Assembly: GCA_964631235.1 (NCBI GenBank) | Contig: CAZVZX010000017.1 | Span: forward strand, 31,719 to 95,718 | Direction of reading: 5' to 3' | DNA length: 64,000 bases | Source of the DNA: JARKPK01 sp964631235 | GTDB taxonomy: Bacteria; Planctomycetota; Planctomycetia; Pirellulales; Thermoguttaceae | Part shown: one piece after another, positions 44,881-54,254 of the stretch | Layout: each line of letters begins with the position of its first letter | Position numbering within the stretch: the stretch's first letter is position 1 | Notes under the pieces: model-generated | Databases searched by the model: none | What the model saw: the letters and a program-made list of their open reading frames with translations, nothing else | What the model was told of the DNA's origin: nothing | Program-made: the position numbers and the translations under genes

Positions 44881-47004
44881 TCAAGGCGGTTTGGGCAGGC
44901 GCGCAGCGGGTTTGGTCAAACGCACGGCCAACGCCCACAGCCCCCACAGCAACGTAATCACCAACGCAAATGCCGCGATTCCATGGACGATCAGTTGCTT
45001 CCGGAGGCGGGAGATCGTTTCACCAATCGCGGCCTGATGATCTTCTTGCACAACGACCATCCAGCCCGACGGCTCGCCGCGAACGACGATCGGCGCGGCT
45101 TGGGCAATCCAATGCCGATCGAACTCTTCGCCGTCCGGATCGCCGGCCATCGGATCGCAATAATAAGCCGCCGAGGGGGCCGACGGATCTAACGGAAGTT
45201 GATCCATGGCAACGCAACGGCCGCGAAAGCGGTCGGGCACTCGGCCCTCTTCGGCCAGCAAGCGGTCGTACAGCGGATGTTGCAGCACCAGGCCTTGATG
45301 ATCGCCGGGGCGTCCATCGATCAACGCGGCAAACTGCCGCTCGCCTTGCCGCAACGCGAGCAAGCGGCCCACCTCGACCGTCATCGCCACTACGCCGAGG
45401 AAGTTCGTTCCCTTGTCGTCTTCATAATCTTCATAGATCGGCGCCGAAATCGCGACAATCCAGCGGCCGGTGGCCTGCGACCGAAACACGGCCGACAGAT
45501 GCGGATTGCGCAGTTGATGTCCCGGCGGGGGCCGCCACGATGGGTCTTCGTCGCGCAACCCGCCGTGGAAGTAGCTCCGCCAGCCGAATGCCCGGCCGAT
45601 GGTCGAGCCTTCAGGCACTCGCGCCGTGGAAATGCCTCGGACATCGCAGACGAACCAACTCGATGCCTCTTCGCCGTCGGGCCGCATCGCGTCGGGAATC
45701 ACTTCGTCGAACAATTCCTGAATCGCTTTGCGGTCCGGATGATTGCGGAACTCCTCGGCAAGCTTTTCGGCTTCCGCCGCCGGAAGGTCGGGCGCGTTGA
45801 GTCGTTGGGCCAGCGACTCGAATGACTCGTTCGCCCGCGCGCCCGCCAACAGCCTGCGAAGCGAACGCGATCGCGAAACCCGTTCGACGGCCTCGAAACG
45901 CCGCTCCAGTTCGTTGGCCGCCGTGCGGGCCACGTATTGCGCCGCGAAGGCATTGCTTTGCACCGCCCGCGCCGTCAGCGCCGCATCCGATTGCCCGAGC
46001 GTCGTGCGAAAACCGACCCAGGCGAACCAGAGCACCACGGCCAATAGCAGCGCCGGACCAATCGCCCCCAACACGATCAGCGGACGCAACGCGCGGCGCG
46101 CCGCGCGCGCTCGCAGGGCTTCGAGCACGGCCTGTACGTTGGGAAAACGCCGCTCGGGCGACTTGGCCAAGCAGCGGTCGATGATTTCGGCCAAGAGGCG
46201 ATCGACCCCGGGTACGCGGCGATGCTCCGACGGCGGCGGTGCCTCGGCAATCAGTGCCCGATAAGCGGCCAACCGCTCGCGCAGTTCGCCCGTATCAGAG
46301 AATTGTTCTTCCCGTTGGGGCGAGCAATAGGGCGGCCGACCGGTGAGCATCGAATAGAGCAACGCCCCCAAGGCGTACACGTCCCAGCGGGCGTCGGGAA
46401 GGGCATCGAGGTCGGCCTGTTCCGGCGCCATATAGAACAACGTCCCCAAGGCCGGCGCCTGCTCGTTCGAGAGCCGCGACTGACCGAAATCGGCCAACCG
46501 CGGTTTGTCGTCTTGATCCAACAGGATATTCGCCGGCTTCAAATCGCAGTGCAGCACCCCTTTGTTGTGCGCGTGGGCCAACCCGATGGCGATCTCTTCG
46601 AACAATCGGACCGCTTGATCGACGGGCAGCGGTCCGTCGGCCAAACGCTGGGCGAGCGATCCGCGCTCGATATACTCCATGATGTAATAGGGGGGCTCGG
46701 CATCCCATCCCACGCCGACCAGTTGCACGACATAGCGGTCGGCATAGAGAAAAGCCAGCTTTTCCACCTCGCGGCTCAGCAGTGACCAATCGAGCCCGCC
46801 GCGATGGGCGTAGAACTTGATGGCCACGCGGCGGCCCGTGTTGCGCTCCACCGCCACCCAAACTTCGCCGTATGCCCCGCCGCCGAGAAAATGCTCGACA
46901 TCGTAGCCGGGCACCGAGGTGGGCGGTTGACCGCGTTTCAGGCTCAACTCGCGCGCCCGCTGGCGCTGCGGCTGATCTTGGGCTTCGGTCAGATCACTGG
47001 TCAT
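44881..47004 (-). CDS. Receptor-like Ser/Thr protein kinase with extracytoplasmic sensor
   Basis: A 707-residue kinase. The N-terminal kinase domain (about residues 34-300) has the P-loop LGGGAYGEVWVA, lysine K63, catalytic HCDLKPAN (residues 152-159), DFG at 172-174, and GTLFYMAPEQ. The HRD arginine is replaced by cysteine, making it a non-RD kinase. A membrane helix (about 312-335) precedes a ~330-residue outer region with a Cache-like pattern (WFVCDVRGISTARVPEGSTIG, FRSQATGRWIVAISAPIYED). A second helix near 675-695 and a short tail follow. The ATG at 47004 is chosen because the 19 upstream residues look unrelated. Confidence 0.9.
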   Translation of the reverse strand: MTSDLTEAQDQPQRQRARELSLKRGQPPTSVPGYDVEHFLGGGAYGEVWVAVERNTGRRVAIKFYAHRGGLDWSLLSREVEKLAFLYADRYVVQLVGVGWDAEPPYYIMEYIERGSLAQRLADGPLPVDQAVRLFEEIAIGLAHAHNKGVLHCDLKPANILLDQDDKPRLADFGQSRLSNEQAPALGTLFYMAPEQADLDALPDARWDVYALGALLYSMLTGRPPYCSPQREEQFSDTGELRERLAAYRALIAEAPPPSEHRRVPGVDRLLAEIIDRCLAKSPERRFPNVQAVLEALRARAARRALRPLIVLGAIGPALLLAVVLWFAWVGFRTTLGQSDAALTARAVQSNAFAAQYVARTAANELERRFEAVERVSRSRSLRRLLAGARANESFESLAQRLNAPDLPAAEAEKLAEEFRNHPDRKAIQELFDEVIPDAMRPDGEEASSWFVCDVRGISTARVPEGSTIGRAFGWRSYFHGGLRDEDPSWRPPPGHQLRNPHLSAVFRSQATGRWIVAISAPIYEDYEDDKGTNFLGVVAMTVEVGRLLALRQGERQFAALIDGRPGDHQGLVLQHPLYDRLLAEEGRVPDRFRGRCVAMDQLPLDPSAPSAAYYCDPMAGDPDGEEFDRHWIAQAAPIVVRGEPSGWMVVVQEDHQAAIGETISRLRKQLIVHGIAAFALVITLLWGLWALAVRLTKPAARLPKPP

Positions 47005-47544
47005 TCGAAGGGTTCCGCGAATCGAATTCGTTCGGCCCGAGAAGGCTCGATGGATCGACAATCAACACGTCCGCAGGGTGCGTACCGCGGCACGAAGCGG
47101 TCCGGAACAAAACCCAAAAAACGGAACGCAGTTCAAACGGCAACTGCACGCAATCTAGCCGCTTCGCTGCGCCGGCGGCCGCTTCCGAAATCGCGTGGGG
47201 CTCTTGAGCGGCTCGGCCGCAGCGTCTTGGTGTCGCAGCCGCGAACCGTTTTTCGCGGGTCGATCGATGCTCGGCGACGATGCCGGACTTTCGCCCGAGC
47301 CCGTCGAGCCTTGAACGACTATCGTACCCGAAATCGCCTGCCGCGCGACCCGTCCCGTGCGGTTGCGGCGTTTCCGCGATCATTCGGGCCACGCGGCGGC
47401 CAAGCGGCGAATCGCCCCCAACTGTCTTTCTCGGCGTCTTTCGCTTAGGATATGTTATAGTCTGTACGACCGACGCTTTTACGAGTTGCGACGCTTTCCC
47501 AGTTCCGAGATCATCCCTCGTTCGATTGAATCAACCGAAGAACC
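47005..47544. other. Intergenic region with dispersed repeat, between divergent genes
   Basis: About 540 bp. It contains copy 3 of the ~80-bp repeat (47107-47187) and, inverted at about 47240-47258, the family's starting motif (GCGAACCGTTTTTCGCGG). An A+T-rich stretch TATGTTATAGT at 47451-47461 could be part of the promoter for the NfeD-like gene. Confidence 0.5.
47107..47187 (+). repeat. Dispersed ~80-bp repeat, copy 3
   Basis: Best match to copy 1 at 721-802: GTTCAAACGGCAACTGCACG versus GTTCAAACGGCGACTGCACG, and the shared GCCGGCGGCCGCTTCCG at the end. It sits upstream of the kinase gene. Confidence 0.6.
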
Positions 47545-48144
47545 ATGACTTGGGCGTGGGCGATTCTGCTGCTGATACTGGGCCTGGGATTGGCCGTGAT
47601 GGAGGTTTTTTTCGCTTCGGCAGGCATCTTGGGGTTTCTGGCGACCGCCTCAATCATCGGGGCGATCGTTTTGGGGTTTCAGTTCTCGCCGGGGTTCGGC
47701 ATCGGGTTGACGCTGGCGACGTTGGTTGGCCTGCCCAGCGTGATCGTGGCCGCCTTCCGCTACTGGCCGCGAACCCGTTTGGGTCGCCGCGTGCTGCTCA
47801 CCGCCCCCAGCGAGCAGGACGTTTTGCCCGACGAAGAGGAGCGGCGTTGGCTCCGCAGCTTGGTGGGCAAGCGCGGCCGCGCGAAGTGCAAGATGCTTCC
47901 CGGCGGGCTGGTGATCGTCGAAGGGCGCACCATCGAGGCCGTCAGCGAAGGCCAGCCGATCGAAGCCGGCGAGCCGATCGTCGTCGTTCAAGTGCGCGGC
48001 AAGCGATTGATTGTTCGCCCGGACAACACCCCCGATCCGCAAGCGGAAGACCCGCTGCGCCGGCCGATCGAAACGATTCTCGGCGAGCCGTTTCTCGGCG
48101 ACGATACCTCTGCCGATCCCGGAACTCCGCGAGGCACTTCGTAG
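47545..48144 (+). CDS. NfeD-like membrane protein
   Basis: A 199-residue protein with two to three membrane helices (WAILLLILGLGLAVMEVFF; GILGFLATASIIGAIVLGF; GIGLTLATLVGLPSVIVAAF). A C-terminal OB-fold NfeD domain (about residues 105-160; VGKRGRAKCKMLPGGLVIVEGRTIEAVSEG) follows. It is the short NfeD form without the N-terminal protease. Family members work with SPFH/stomatin-like proteins in membrane quality control. No partner gene lies next to it here. The tail is Pro/Asp-rich. Confidence 0.85.
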   Translation: MTWAWAILLLILGLGLAVMEVFFASAGILGFLATASIIGAIVLGFQFSPGFGIGLTLATLVGLPSVIVAAFRYWPRTRLGRRVLLTAPSEQDVLPDEEERRWLRSLVGKRGRAKCKMLPGGLVIVEGRTIEAVSEGQPIEAGEPIVVVQVRGKRLIVRPDNTPDPQAEDPLRRPIETILGEPFLGDDTSADPGTPRGTS

Positions 48145-48306
48145 AGCAACGGATCGTCCCAGATTGTCATCCCACATTTGGGCCGACGGCCGAGATTCGG
48201 CGAAATATTCACCGCAGTGTCAATCTGTTGACTCTTTGGCTTCCTTGCTTCGATCTCGGAATCGCACCCCCCCATCGATCGCTTCCTTTCCGAAAGACGC
48301 ACCGAC

Positions 48307-49071
48307 ATGAAAACCTCGGCCGGAACGTGCCTTGCATTGATCCTCAGTGCGATTGTTCCATTGGGTTCGCCTGCGGGTGAGCCTGGGCAAACCGGGAATA
48401 CCCCCGCAAACACGCTATCGGAGCCGCCACCGGCGGCGTTTCACCCGACCGAGGCCTATCGTCGCCTGGAACTGCGCGGCTGGAAGTTGTTGGTGCTCGA
48501 CGAGCTGATCGAGAAGCATCCCCGAACCTGGGAAGAAGTGCGAGAGGTGCTCGATGCCCAACTATTGGGCGTTGTCCGCATGGTGCCGTCCAAATCGCTG
48601 GCCAAGCTGCGGCAGGTGCCCATTTGGATCGAGTACGACAATCCCAAGGTGAAGTGCATGTGCTACCACCCTTCGCGCCAATGGCTGAAAAGCAACGGCT
48701 TCAATCCCGAGAAGGCAGAGGCAGTGGAGTTGGGCAATTGCCGCAATTTTCTCGGTTGGACGAAGCATCAGCCGTGGATGGTGCTGCACGAATTGGCCCA
48801 CGGCTATCATCATCGCTTCCTGCCCGACGGCTACGCCAACAAAGAGATTGCCGAGGTTTATCGTCGCGCGATGGACTCGAAACGGTATGACGCAGTGCTT
48901 TACTACAATGGCGAAACGAAGCGGGCCTACGCGGCCAACAACCCGCAAGAGTATTTCGCCGAGTTGACCGAGGCCTGGTTCGGCACGAACGATTTCTTTC
49001 CCTTCGTTCGCCCCGAAGTTCGTCAACATGATCCGGAAGGCGCCGACCTATTAGAACGTTTGTACCAATAG
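48307..49071 (+). CDS. Exported zincin-like metallopeptidase-family protein
   Basis: A 254-residue protein with a signal peptide (SAGTCLALILSAIVPLGSPAG). It has a zinc motif HELAH (H161, E162, H165) in the segment WMVLHELAHGYHHRFLP. A downstream acidic segment, NPQEYFAELTEAWFGTNDFFPF, could supply the third ligand. The pattern resembles zincins of the lethal-factor/M34-like type, but I cannot assign a precise family. Substrate is unknown. It is probably periplasmic or secreted. Confidence 0.8.
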   Translation: MKTSAGTCLALILSAIVPLGSPAGEPGQTGNTPANTLSEPPPAAFHPTEAYRRLELRGWKLLVLDELIEKHPRTWEEVREVLDAQLLGVVRMVPSKSLAKLRQVPIWIEYDNPKVKCMCYHPSRQWLKSNGFNPEKAEAVELGNCRNFLGWTKHQPWMVLHELAHGYHHRFLPDGYANKEIAEVYRRAMDSKRYDAVLYYNGETKRAYAANNPQEYFAELTEAWFGTNDFFPFVRPEVRQHDPEGADLLERLYQ

Positions 49072-49834
49072 TGGTGGATTCACGAACAGATCAGCCAACA
49101 GAAGCGGCAGAAGCGATCATGAGGCGGGAAGGCCCTGGCAGGGGCTGAGGTCGGCCGTTTCGGTTTTCAATCAGTTCGGCCCGTGATGATTGCGGGCAGA
49201 AATGTCGCCCAGATGCCAACGTCACACGGCTGAATTCCGTTCTTTCTCCCTTTCGTTCTATTGCTGCGATTTCGTTCTCCGTTGCGATTCTTCTCGGTTT
49301 TCCGTGCGTCATCGTGTGGATTCTCGTGATTTTCGTCCATTCCGGTTTCCCAATCGCCTTGGCGCCTCTTCTCGCTTATTCGGGGTTCGCTAATTTCTTT
49401 CGCGTCTGTTTGCGTTCATTCGCGGTTCACTAATTCCCTTGGCGTCTGTTCGCGTTCATTCGCGGTTCACTAATTCCCTTGGCGTCTGTTCGCGTTCATT
49501 CGCGGTNNNNNNNNNNNNNNNNNNNNNNNNNNNNNNNNNNNNNNNNNNNNNNNNNNNNNNNNNNNNNNNNNNNNNNNNNNNNNNNNNNNNNNNNNNNNNN
49601 NNNNNNTTACTAATTCCCTTGGCGTCTGTTTGCGTTCATTCGCGGTTCACTAATTCCCTTGGCGTCTGTTCGTGTTCATTCGCGGTTCTCCACCCCTTGA
49701 TCGTGTCTCTTTGCGGTGGACTTGCGGTTCGTGGGCGGTTGGTTTCGGACGTGGTGTTTCCCGCCGTTGGTCGGTGCGGCTATAATTCTGCGAATTGACG
49801 AGGGTGGTTACGGTCAACGGTACCGGGTTTGTGC
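49072..49834. other. Intergenic region with minisatellite and assembly gap
   Basis: About 760 bp between two HExxH-protein genes. It holds a 40-bp tandem repeat with a 100-base run of N (49507-49606). No gene is called; any frame read through the repeat is an artefact. Confidence 0.7.
49421..49690 (+). repeat. 40-bp minisatellite interrupted by an assembly gap
   Basis: Tandem 40-bp units of the form CGCGGTTCACTAATTCCCTT then GGCGTCTGTTCGCGTTCATT. At least two full units lie before the N-run and two after, with single-base differences. A degenerate unit begins near 49381. The run of exactly 100 N indicates a collapsed array of unknown length. Confidence 0.9.
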
Positions 49835-50452
49835 ATGACGAACGGTTTTGATTTTACTGCGGCAGTCCGGCGGTTGTGCGCCGATATGGTCGGCCGTTTG
49901 ACGCCGCTCAATCATATCGACATGGATAAAGTAGCCGTCAGTTTTCGCCAAACGCGGACGGCTTCGAGGCATGGAATGTACGCTTCGGTAACGCCGCTGA
50001 GGTTTGCCGGTGGCGCGATCGAGGCCGAACGGCGCGGCCGGCGGTGGCGCTACCCGCGGTTGGTCGGCCCCGACGGGCGCGAATGGCTCTACATCCTCAG
50101 CTTCTATCTGCCGCGGTTTCTCGATCTTCCTTTTCGGGAAAAGCTGGAAACGATTGTCCACGAGTTGTGGCATATCGGGCCGAATTGCGATGGGGATTTG
50201 CGAAGGCACCAGGGGCGATGCTATGCGCACGGCCACTCGCAGCGCGATTACGACGCGCAATTGCGGCCGCTCGTCGATCGCTACCTGCACTGCGGCGCCC
50301 CGGCCGAGCTGTACGAGTTTCTGCATGACGATTTCGCCGCCTTGGTGAAGCGCCATGGCCGGGTCATTGGCCAGCGGTTCCGCCTGCCCAAATTGCTGGC
50401 CGTCGAACCGATGCCTCGGGGTGAACCGCGCAATCGCCTTCTGGGTTCGTAG
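49835..50452 (+). CDS. Putative zinc metalloprotein with HELWH motif
   Basis: A 205-residue soluble protein without a signal peptide. A zinc-type HExxH motif occurs as HELWH (H109, E110, H113), followed by IGPNCDGDLRRHQGRCYAHGHSQ, in which further His/Cys could bind metal. The N-terminal half contains VAVSFRQTRTASRHGMYASVTPLRFAGG, reminiscent of SprT-like or minimal metallopeptidase folds, but the family is uncertain. The ATG at 49835 is preferred over a TTG two codons earlier. Function is unknown. Confidence 0.7.
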   Translation: MTNGFDFTAAVRRLCADMVGRLTPLNHIDMDKVAVSFRQTRTASRHGMYASVTPLRFAGGAIEAERRGRRWRYPRLVGPDGREWLYILSFYLPRFLDLPFREKLETIVHELWHIGPNCDGDLRRHQGRCYAHGHSQRDYDAQLRPLVDRYLHCGAPAELYEFLHDDFAALVKRHGRVIGQRFRLPKLLAVEPMPRGEPRNRLLGS

Positions 50453-50945
50453 CCGCAAACCGGAGCGATGCGGCGCTTGGCGAAAAAGCAACTCCCACAA
50501 GCTGCCGGTGGGCACTGCCCCGTCGTCGCCGAAACCGCGGCCGAAAACCGCGGCAACGCTTGGTCGGTCGCTTTGTTGCGCTTACCGGCGCTCTGGTAAG
50601 GGTTTGGGGCGATTTGGTTTGGTCACGGGTGCAAGATGCCGCCCCGGATCGGCAACGTCTCTTCAGGAAGCGAAATCGCATGAGCGGATGGCGACGATGC
50701 CCCGCTTGCGATCGTCGCACGGCCCCGACTGGTGCGGCCGGCAGCCCGTTGAAAAAGTCGTTATCGGATTGGCGGCCGCGTGTGTTTTCCGGAGAATCCG
50801 CGGGCTGGATTTGTTGGAATCGTGTTTTTCAACGGGCTGCTCGGCTTCGAATCGGGCTCGTTGCCTTTTTTTGGAGTGGAATCGTCAGTCGAAGAGACTG
50901 GCGCGATCGAGAACATTGATGGAACTGGTGGGAGGTTGTGAAGTC
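50453..50945. other. Intergenic region with an inverted-repeat element
   Basis: About 490 bp upstream of the HtrA gene. It contains the MITE-like element at 50741-50840. An open frame runs through it in phase with the protease but shows no conservation. Confidence 0.6.
50741..50840. mobile_element. Short inverted-repeat (MITE-like) element, copy B
   Basis: A 100-bp element with perfect 16-bp terminal inverted repeats, GCAGCCCGTTGAAAAA and its complement. The interior matches the element at 20077-20174. It lies about 105 bp upstream of the HtrA start and may affect its leader. Confidence 0.75.
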
Positions 50946-52484
50946 ATGACAGGCGTATCGTGCTCGTGCAAGAGGTGGTGGGTGATGGGGGTGGTTGCCC
51001 TGCTGGCCGTGGCGATCACGGCCGGGATGGTGTGGTCGGCCGACGGACTGAAGACGACGGCCCTTTCGCCTGCCGCGGAAAAGGGCCAGAACTACGCGAA
51101 AACGCTGTCGAAGGCGTTTCGCGAGGCGGCCGATGCGGTGTTGCCTTCCGTGGTGATGATTCGCACCACGCCCAAGGCGGTAAAGGTTCAACGGCTGCTG
51201 CCCGACGACGATGATGATGATCTCTCCCCGTTCGGCGATCTGTTTCGCCAGAATCCCGAGCTGCGAAGGTTTTTCCGCGAAATGCCGGCTTTGCCTCGCG
51301 GAGTGCCGGAGTTTCGGGCGGGCGGAATCGGTTCGGGCGTGATCATCGACCCGTCGGGCATCGTGCTGACGAACAACCATGTGGTCGAGGGGGCGGAGAA
51401 GATCGTTGTGCGGCTGATGGACGGCCGCGAGTTCAAAGTGTCTGAAGTCCGCCGCGACCCGAACAGCGACTTGGCGATCGTCTTCTTGGAAAATGCCGAC
51501 AAGCTGACGGCAGCCAAGCTGGGCGACAGCGACGCCATCGAGGTCGGCGACTGGGTGCTGGCGCTGGGCGACCCGTTCGGGCTCGAGGGAACGGTCACTG
51601 CGGGCATCATCAGCGCGAAGAGCCGCGGGTTGGGAATTACTCCCCGCGACAACTTGCTGCAAACCGACGCGGCGATCAACCCCGGCAACAGCGGCGGGCC
51701 GCTGGTCAACCTTGACGGCGAAGTGGTGGGCATCAACACGGCGATTCACTCGCGGTCGGGCGGCAATCAAGGCGTCGGCTTCGCCGTGCCGATCAACACG
51801 GCCAAATGGGTCGCCGAACAACTTCGAAAGCATGGGAAGGTGGTTCGGGCCTACTTGGGCGTCGTCATCCAACCGGTCACGCACGAGCTGGCCGAGCAGT
51901 TCGGCGTCTCGGCCCGGCAAGGCGTGCTGGTGACGGACGTTCAACCCGAGTCGCCGGCGGCCAAGGCGGGGCTGAAGTCGGGCGACATCATCGTCGAATA
52001 CGCCGGCCGGCCGGTGGCCCGCCCGCAGGAATTGCAATCGATTGTCGAGCGGTCGGCCGTCGGCGCGAAACAGCAGGTAACCATTTGGCGCGACGGCAAG
52101 CGGCAGCAATTGGCGATCACTCCCGCGCCGCTGCCCGACGATAAGGCGCTGGCCTCCGTCGGGCCGAGCGACAGTGCCTCGCCCGAAGCGGCAACGTTCG
52201 ATCGGCTGGGAATCGAAGTGGAAACCCTGACGCCCCAGGTGGCCGAACAGCTCGGCGTCAAGGCCGACAAGGGCGTGGTGATTACTTCGGTGCGTCCCGG
52301 CGGTTTGGCCGCGATGGCCGGACTGACGCCTGGGGCGGTGATCGTCGAAGCGAACCGCAAGCCGGTGGCCACGGTGGCCGAGTTCCGGAAAGCCGTCGAA
52401 TCGCAACCGTTGGAAAAGGGCTTGCTGTTGCTGCTGCGGACCGCGCAGGGCAGCCGTTTCGTCGTGCTGCAAGCCGACAAATGA
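50946..52484 (+). CDS. HtrA/DegP-family serine protease with two PDZ domains
   Basis: A 512-residue periplasmic protease/chaperone. The N-terminal hydrophobic segment (VMGVVALLAVAITAGMVW) is a signal or anchor. The catalytic triad is H145 (LTNNHVVEG), D175 (DPNSDLAIV) and S249 (NPGNSGGPL). A long Asp-rich LA loop (DDDDDDLSPFGDLF) follows residue 86. PDZ1 (about 325-410) contains GVLVTDVQPESPAAKAGLKSGD; PDZ2 (about 430-510) contains GVVITSVRPGGLAAMAGLTPG. The ATG at 50946, after GGGAGG, is chosen; an ATG at 50919 is the alternative. It is preceded by an inverted-repeat element. Confidence 0.94.
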   Translation: MTGVSCSCKRWWVMGVVALLAVAITAGMVWSADGLKTTALSPAAEKGQNYAKTLSKAFREAADAVLPSVVMIRTTPKAVKVQRLLPDDDDDDLSPFGDLFRQNPELRRFFREMPALPRGVPEFRAGGIGSGVIIDPSGIVLTNNHVVEGAEKIVVRLMDGREFKVSEVRRDPNSDLAIVFLENADKLTAAKLGDSDAIEVGDWVLALGDPFGLEGTVTAGIISAKSRGLGITPRDNLLQTDAAINPGNSGGPLVNLDGEVVGINTAIHSRSGGNQGVGFAVPINTAKWVAEQLRKHGKVVRAYLGVVIQPVTHELAEQFGVSARQGVLVTDVQPESPAAKAGLKSGDIIVEYAGRPVARPQELQSIVERSAVGAKQQVTIWRDGKRQQLAITPAPLPDDKALASVGPSDSASPEAATFDRLGIEVETLTPQVAEQLGVKADKGVVITSVRPGGLAAMAGLTPGAVIVEANRKPVATVAEFRKAVESQPLEKGLLLLLRTAQGSRFVVLQADK

Positions 52485-52980
52485 GCGAATCGGCACATCG
52501 ATCCGCTTTTTTGCGAGGAAACGGCCGTGGTTGAGACAAATCGCCACGGGCCTGGCTAAACGACCGCCGACGGTGCGGGGGGAGTCGCCCGTAACCCCCC
52601 AAACCGCGGCGGCGTGTGCCTATGGTTTGCCATCGGCCGTGCGGTTGGGCTTAAGATCATCCGTGGCGTCAGGCGTTCAATCGATCGCAAATGCGGTCGC
52701 GTGAGCGGCCCGTCATCATCGGGCGGCGTTGCAACGGGTTGCGGCGTCGCCGTGCGGTTCTTCCGCCGTGGTGGGGCGGAGAGGCCGGCGATGATGACGG
52801 GCATCGTTTTTTCTTGCGCCTTCCGGCGGGTGACCGCACGGTTCCGGCCGAGGAAGGATCATTTCCGGCGTCCCGTGCCGATCTCGCTTGACGCTTTGCC
52901 TGCCGACAGGGGATGATAAGCCCATTGGCGGCGCGCCGCGGCGCGCCGCGGCCCTCATTCATCCGGGAGAACGGCGCAGC
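52485..52980. other. Intergenic region before the CpaF/TadA ATPase gene
   Basis: About 500 bp. A short duplicated GGCGCGCCGC-type palindromic run occurs near 52929-52950. No gene was recognised. CGGGAG at about 52966 serves the next gene. Confidence 0.5.
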
Positions 52981-54141
52981 ATGTCGCGGCAAGCCATCTT
53001 CGAAGCCAGCGTTCGCTACTTCCTCGATCCGATCATCCCCTTGCTCGACGACGATTCGGTCACCGAGATCATGGTGAACGGCCATGCCGATATCTATGTC
53101 GAGCGCCGCGGGAAGCTGGAAAAAACCGACCTGCGATTCGCCTCGGAAGATGCACTGATGTCGGCCGTCCACAACATCGCTCAATGGGTCGGCCGCGAGA
53201 TCAGCGAGGAGCATCCGGTGCTCGACGCGCGCTTGCCCAACGGGTCGCGCGTCCACGCCGTGATTCCACCCAGTGCGCGAACGGGCATCTATCTGACCAT
53301 CCGCAAATTTTCGCGCGAGGCGATGACGCTCGATCAACTGATCCGCCTCGGCACGCTTTCCGACCAGGCGTGCGAATTCCTCGAATTGGCCGTGCTGCTG
53401 AAAAAGAACATTCTGATTTCCGGCGGCACAGGCACGGGCAAAACGGTGCTGCTCGGCGCGTTGTCGCGGGCGATCCCCGCGGGCGAACGAATTGTGGTGA
53501 TCGAAGATACCTCCGAGCTGCGTTTGATGCAGAAGCACACCCTTTATCTCGAAGCGCGGCACGCCGGCCATGGCGCAAAAAAAACCGGCTTGAACGTCCG
53601 TCAGTTGTTCGTCAACTCGCTGCGAATGAGGCCGGATCGAATCATTGTCGGCGAGGTCCGCGGCGGCGAGGCGTTGGACCTGATCCAGTCGATGATCAGC
53701 GGCCACGCCGGTTCGATCTCTACGATCCATGCCAATAGTGCGCTCGATGCGATGATCCGCTTGGAGACTCTGTCGCTGATGTCCGATGTCGAGCTGCCCG
53801 TGTACGTCGCGCGGGCGCAGGTGGCCTCGGCGATCGATTTGGTGATTCAGATCGACCGCTTCACCGAAGACGGGTCGCGGAAAATCACCCGCATTACCGA
53901 GGGCTGCGGGCTCGACGAGAAGAACCAATACGTCCTTCGCGATTTGTTCCGCTTGCAGCTTCGCGGAAAATCGCGCGATGGCCGATTGCTGGGCGAACTT
54001 GTTCCGACCGGAACGCAGCCGTCGTTCGCCGCCGAACCGTACGAGCAAGGGATGGCCGATCGCGTGCGGCTTACCGGCGCGCTATGGCGCCGCGGCAGCG
54101 AGCCGCATTCCGAGACGCCGTCGCTGCCGCAACGCGGTTGA
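52981..54141 (+). CDS. CpaF/TadA-type secretion ATPase
   Basis: A 386-residue hexameric ATPase of the type II/IV secretion family, which powers Tad/Flp pilus assembly or related secretion. The N-terminal domain shows DDDSVTEIMVNGHADIYVERRGKL. Walker A is GGTGTGKT (residues 148-155). The Asp box is VVIEDTSEL, Walker B is RIIVGEVRGGEALDLI, and the His box is GHAGSISTIHANSA. The ATG at 52981 follows GGGAG. No other tad genes adjoin it, so the pilus or secretion system it serves is elsewhere. The last ~40 residues are unconserved. Confidence 0.92.
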   Translation: MSRQAIFEASVRYFLDPIIPLLDDDSVTEIMVNGHADIYVERRGKLEKTDLRFASEDALMSAVHNIAQWVGREISEEHPVLDARLPNGSRVHAVIPPSARTGIYLTIRKFSREAMTLDQLIRLGTLSDQACEFLELAVLLKKNILISGGTGTGKTVLLGALSRAIPAGERIVVIEDTSELRLMQKHTLYLEARHAGHGAKKTGLNVRQLFVNSLRMRPDRIIVGEVRGGEALDLIQSMISGHAGSISTIHANSALDAMIRLETLSLMSDVELPVYVARAQVASAIDLVIQIDRFTEDGSRKITRITEGCGLDEKNQYVLRDLFRLQLRGKSRDGRLLGELVPTGTQPSFAAEPYEQGMADRVRLTGALWRRGSEPHSETPSLPQRG

Positions 54142-54254
54142 GGAAGCGTTTTCCGGCCGCCCCCGGCCGGGAAGCGGCTTCTCCCGTCAACAGGCCCGTC
54201 TCGGTGTGCCGGAAGGATGGTAGCCGTTACCCTTGTTGCCGAAAGGAAGTCGAG

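Noticed and set aside
49421..49690. CRISPR array
   Set aside because: The 40-bp units are contiguous without unique spacers, so it is a minisatellite.
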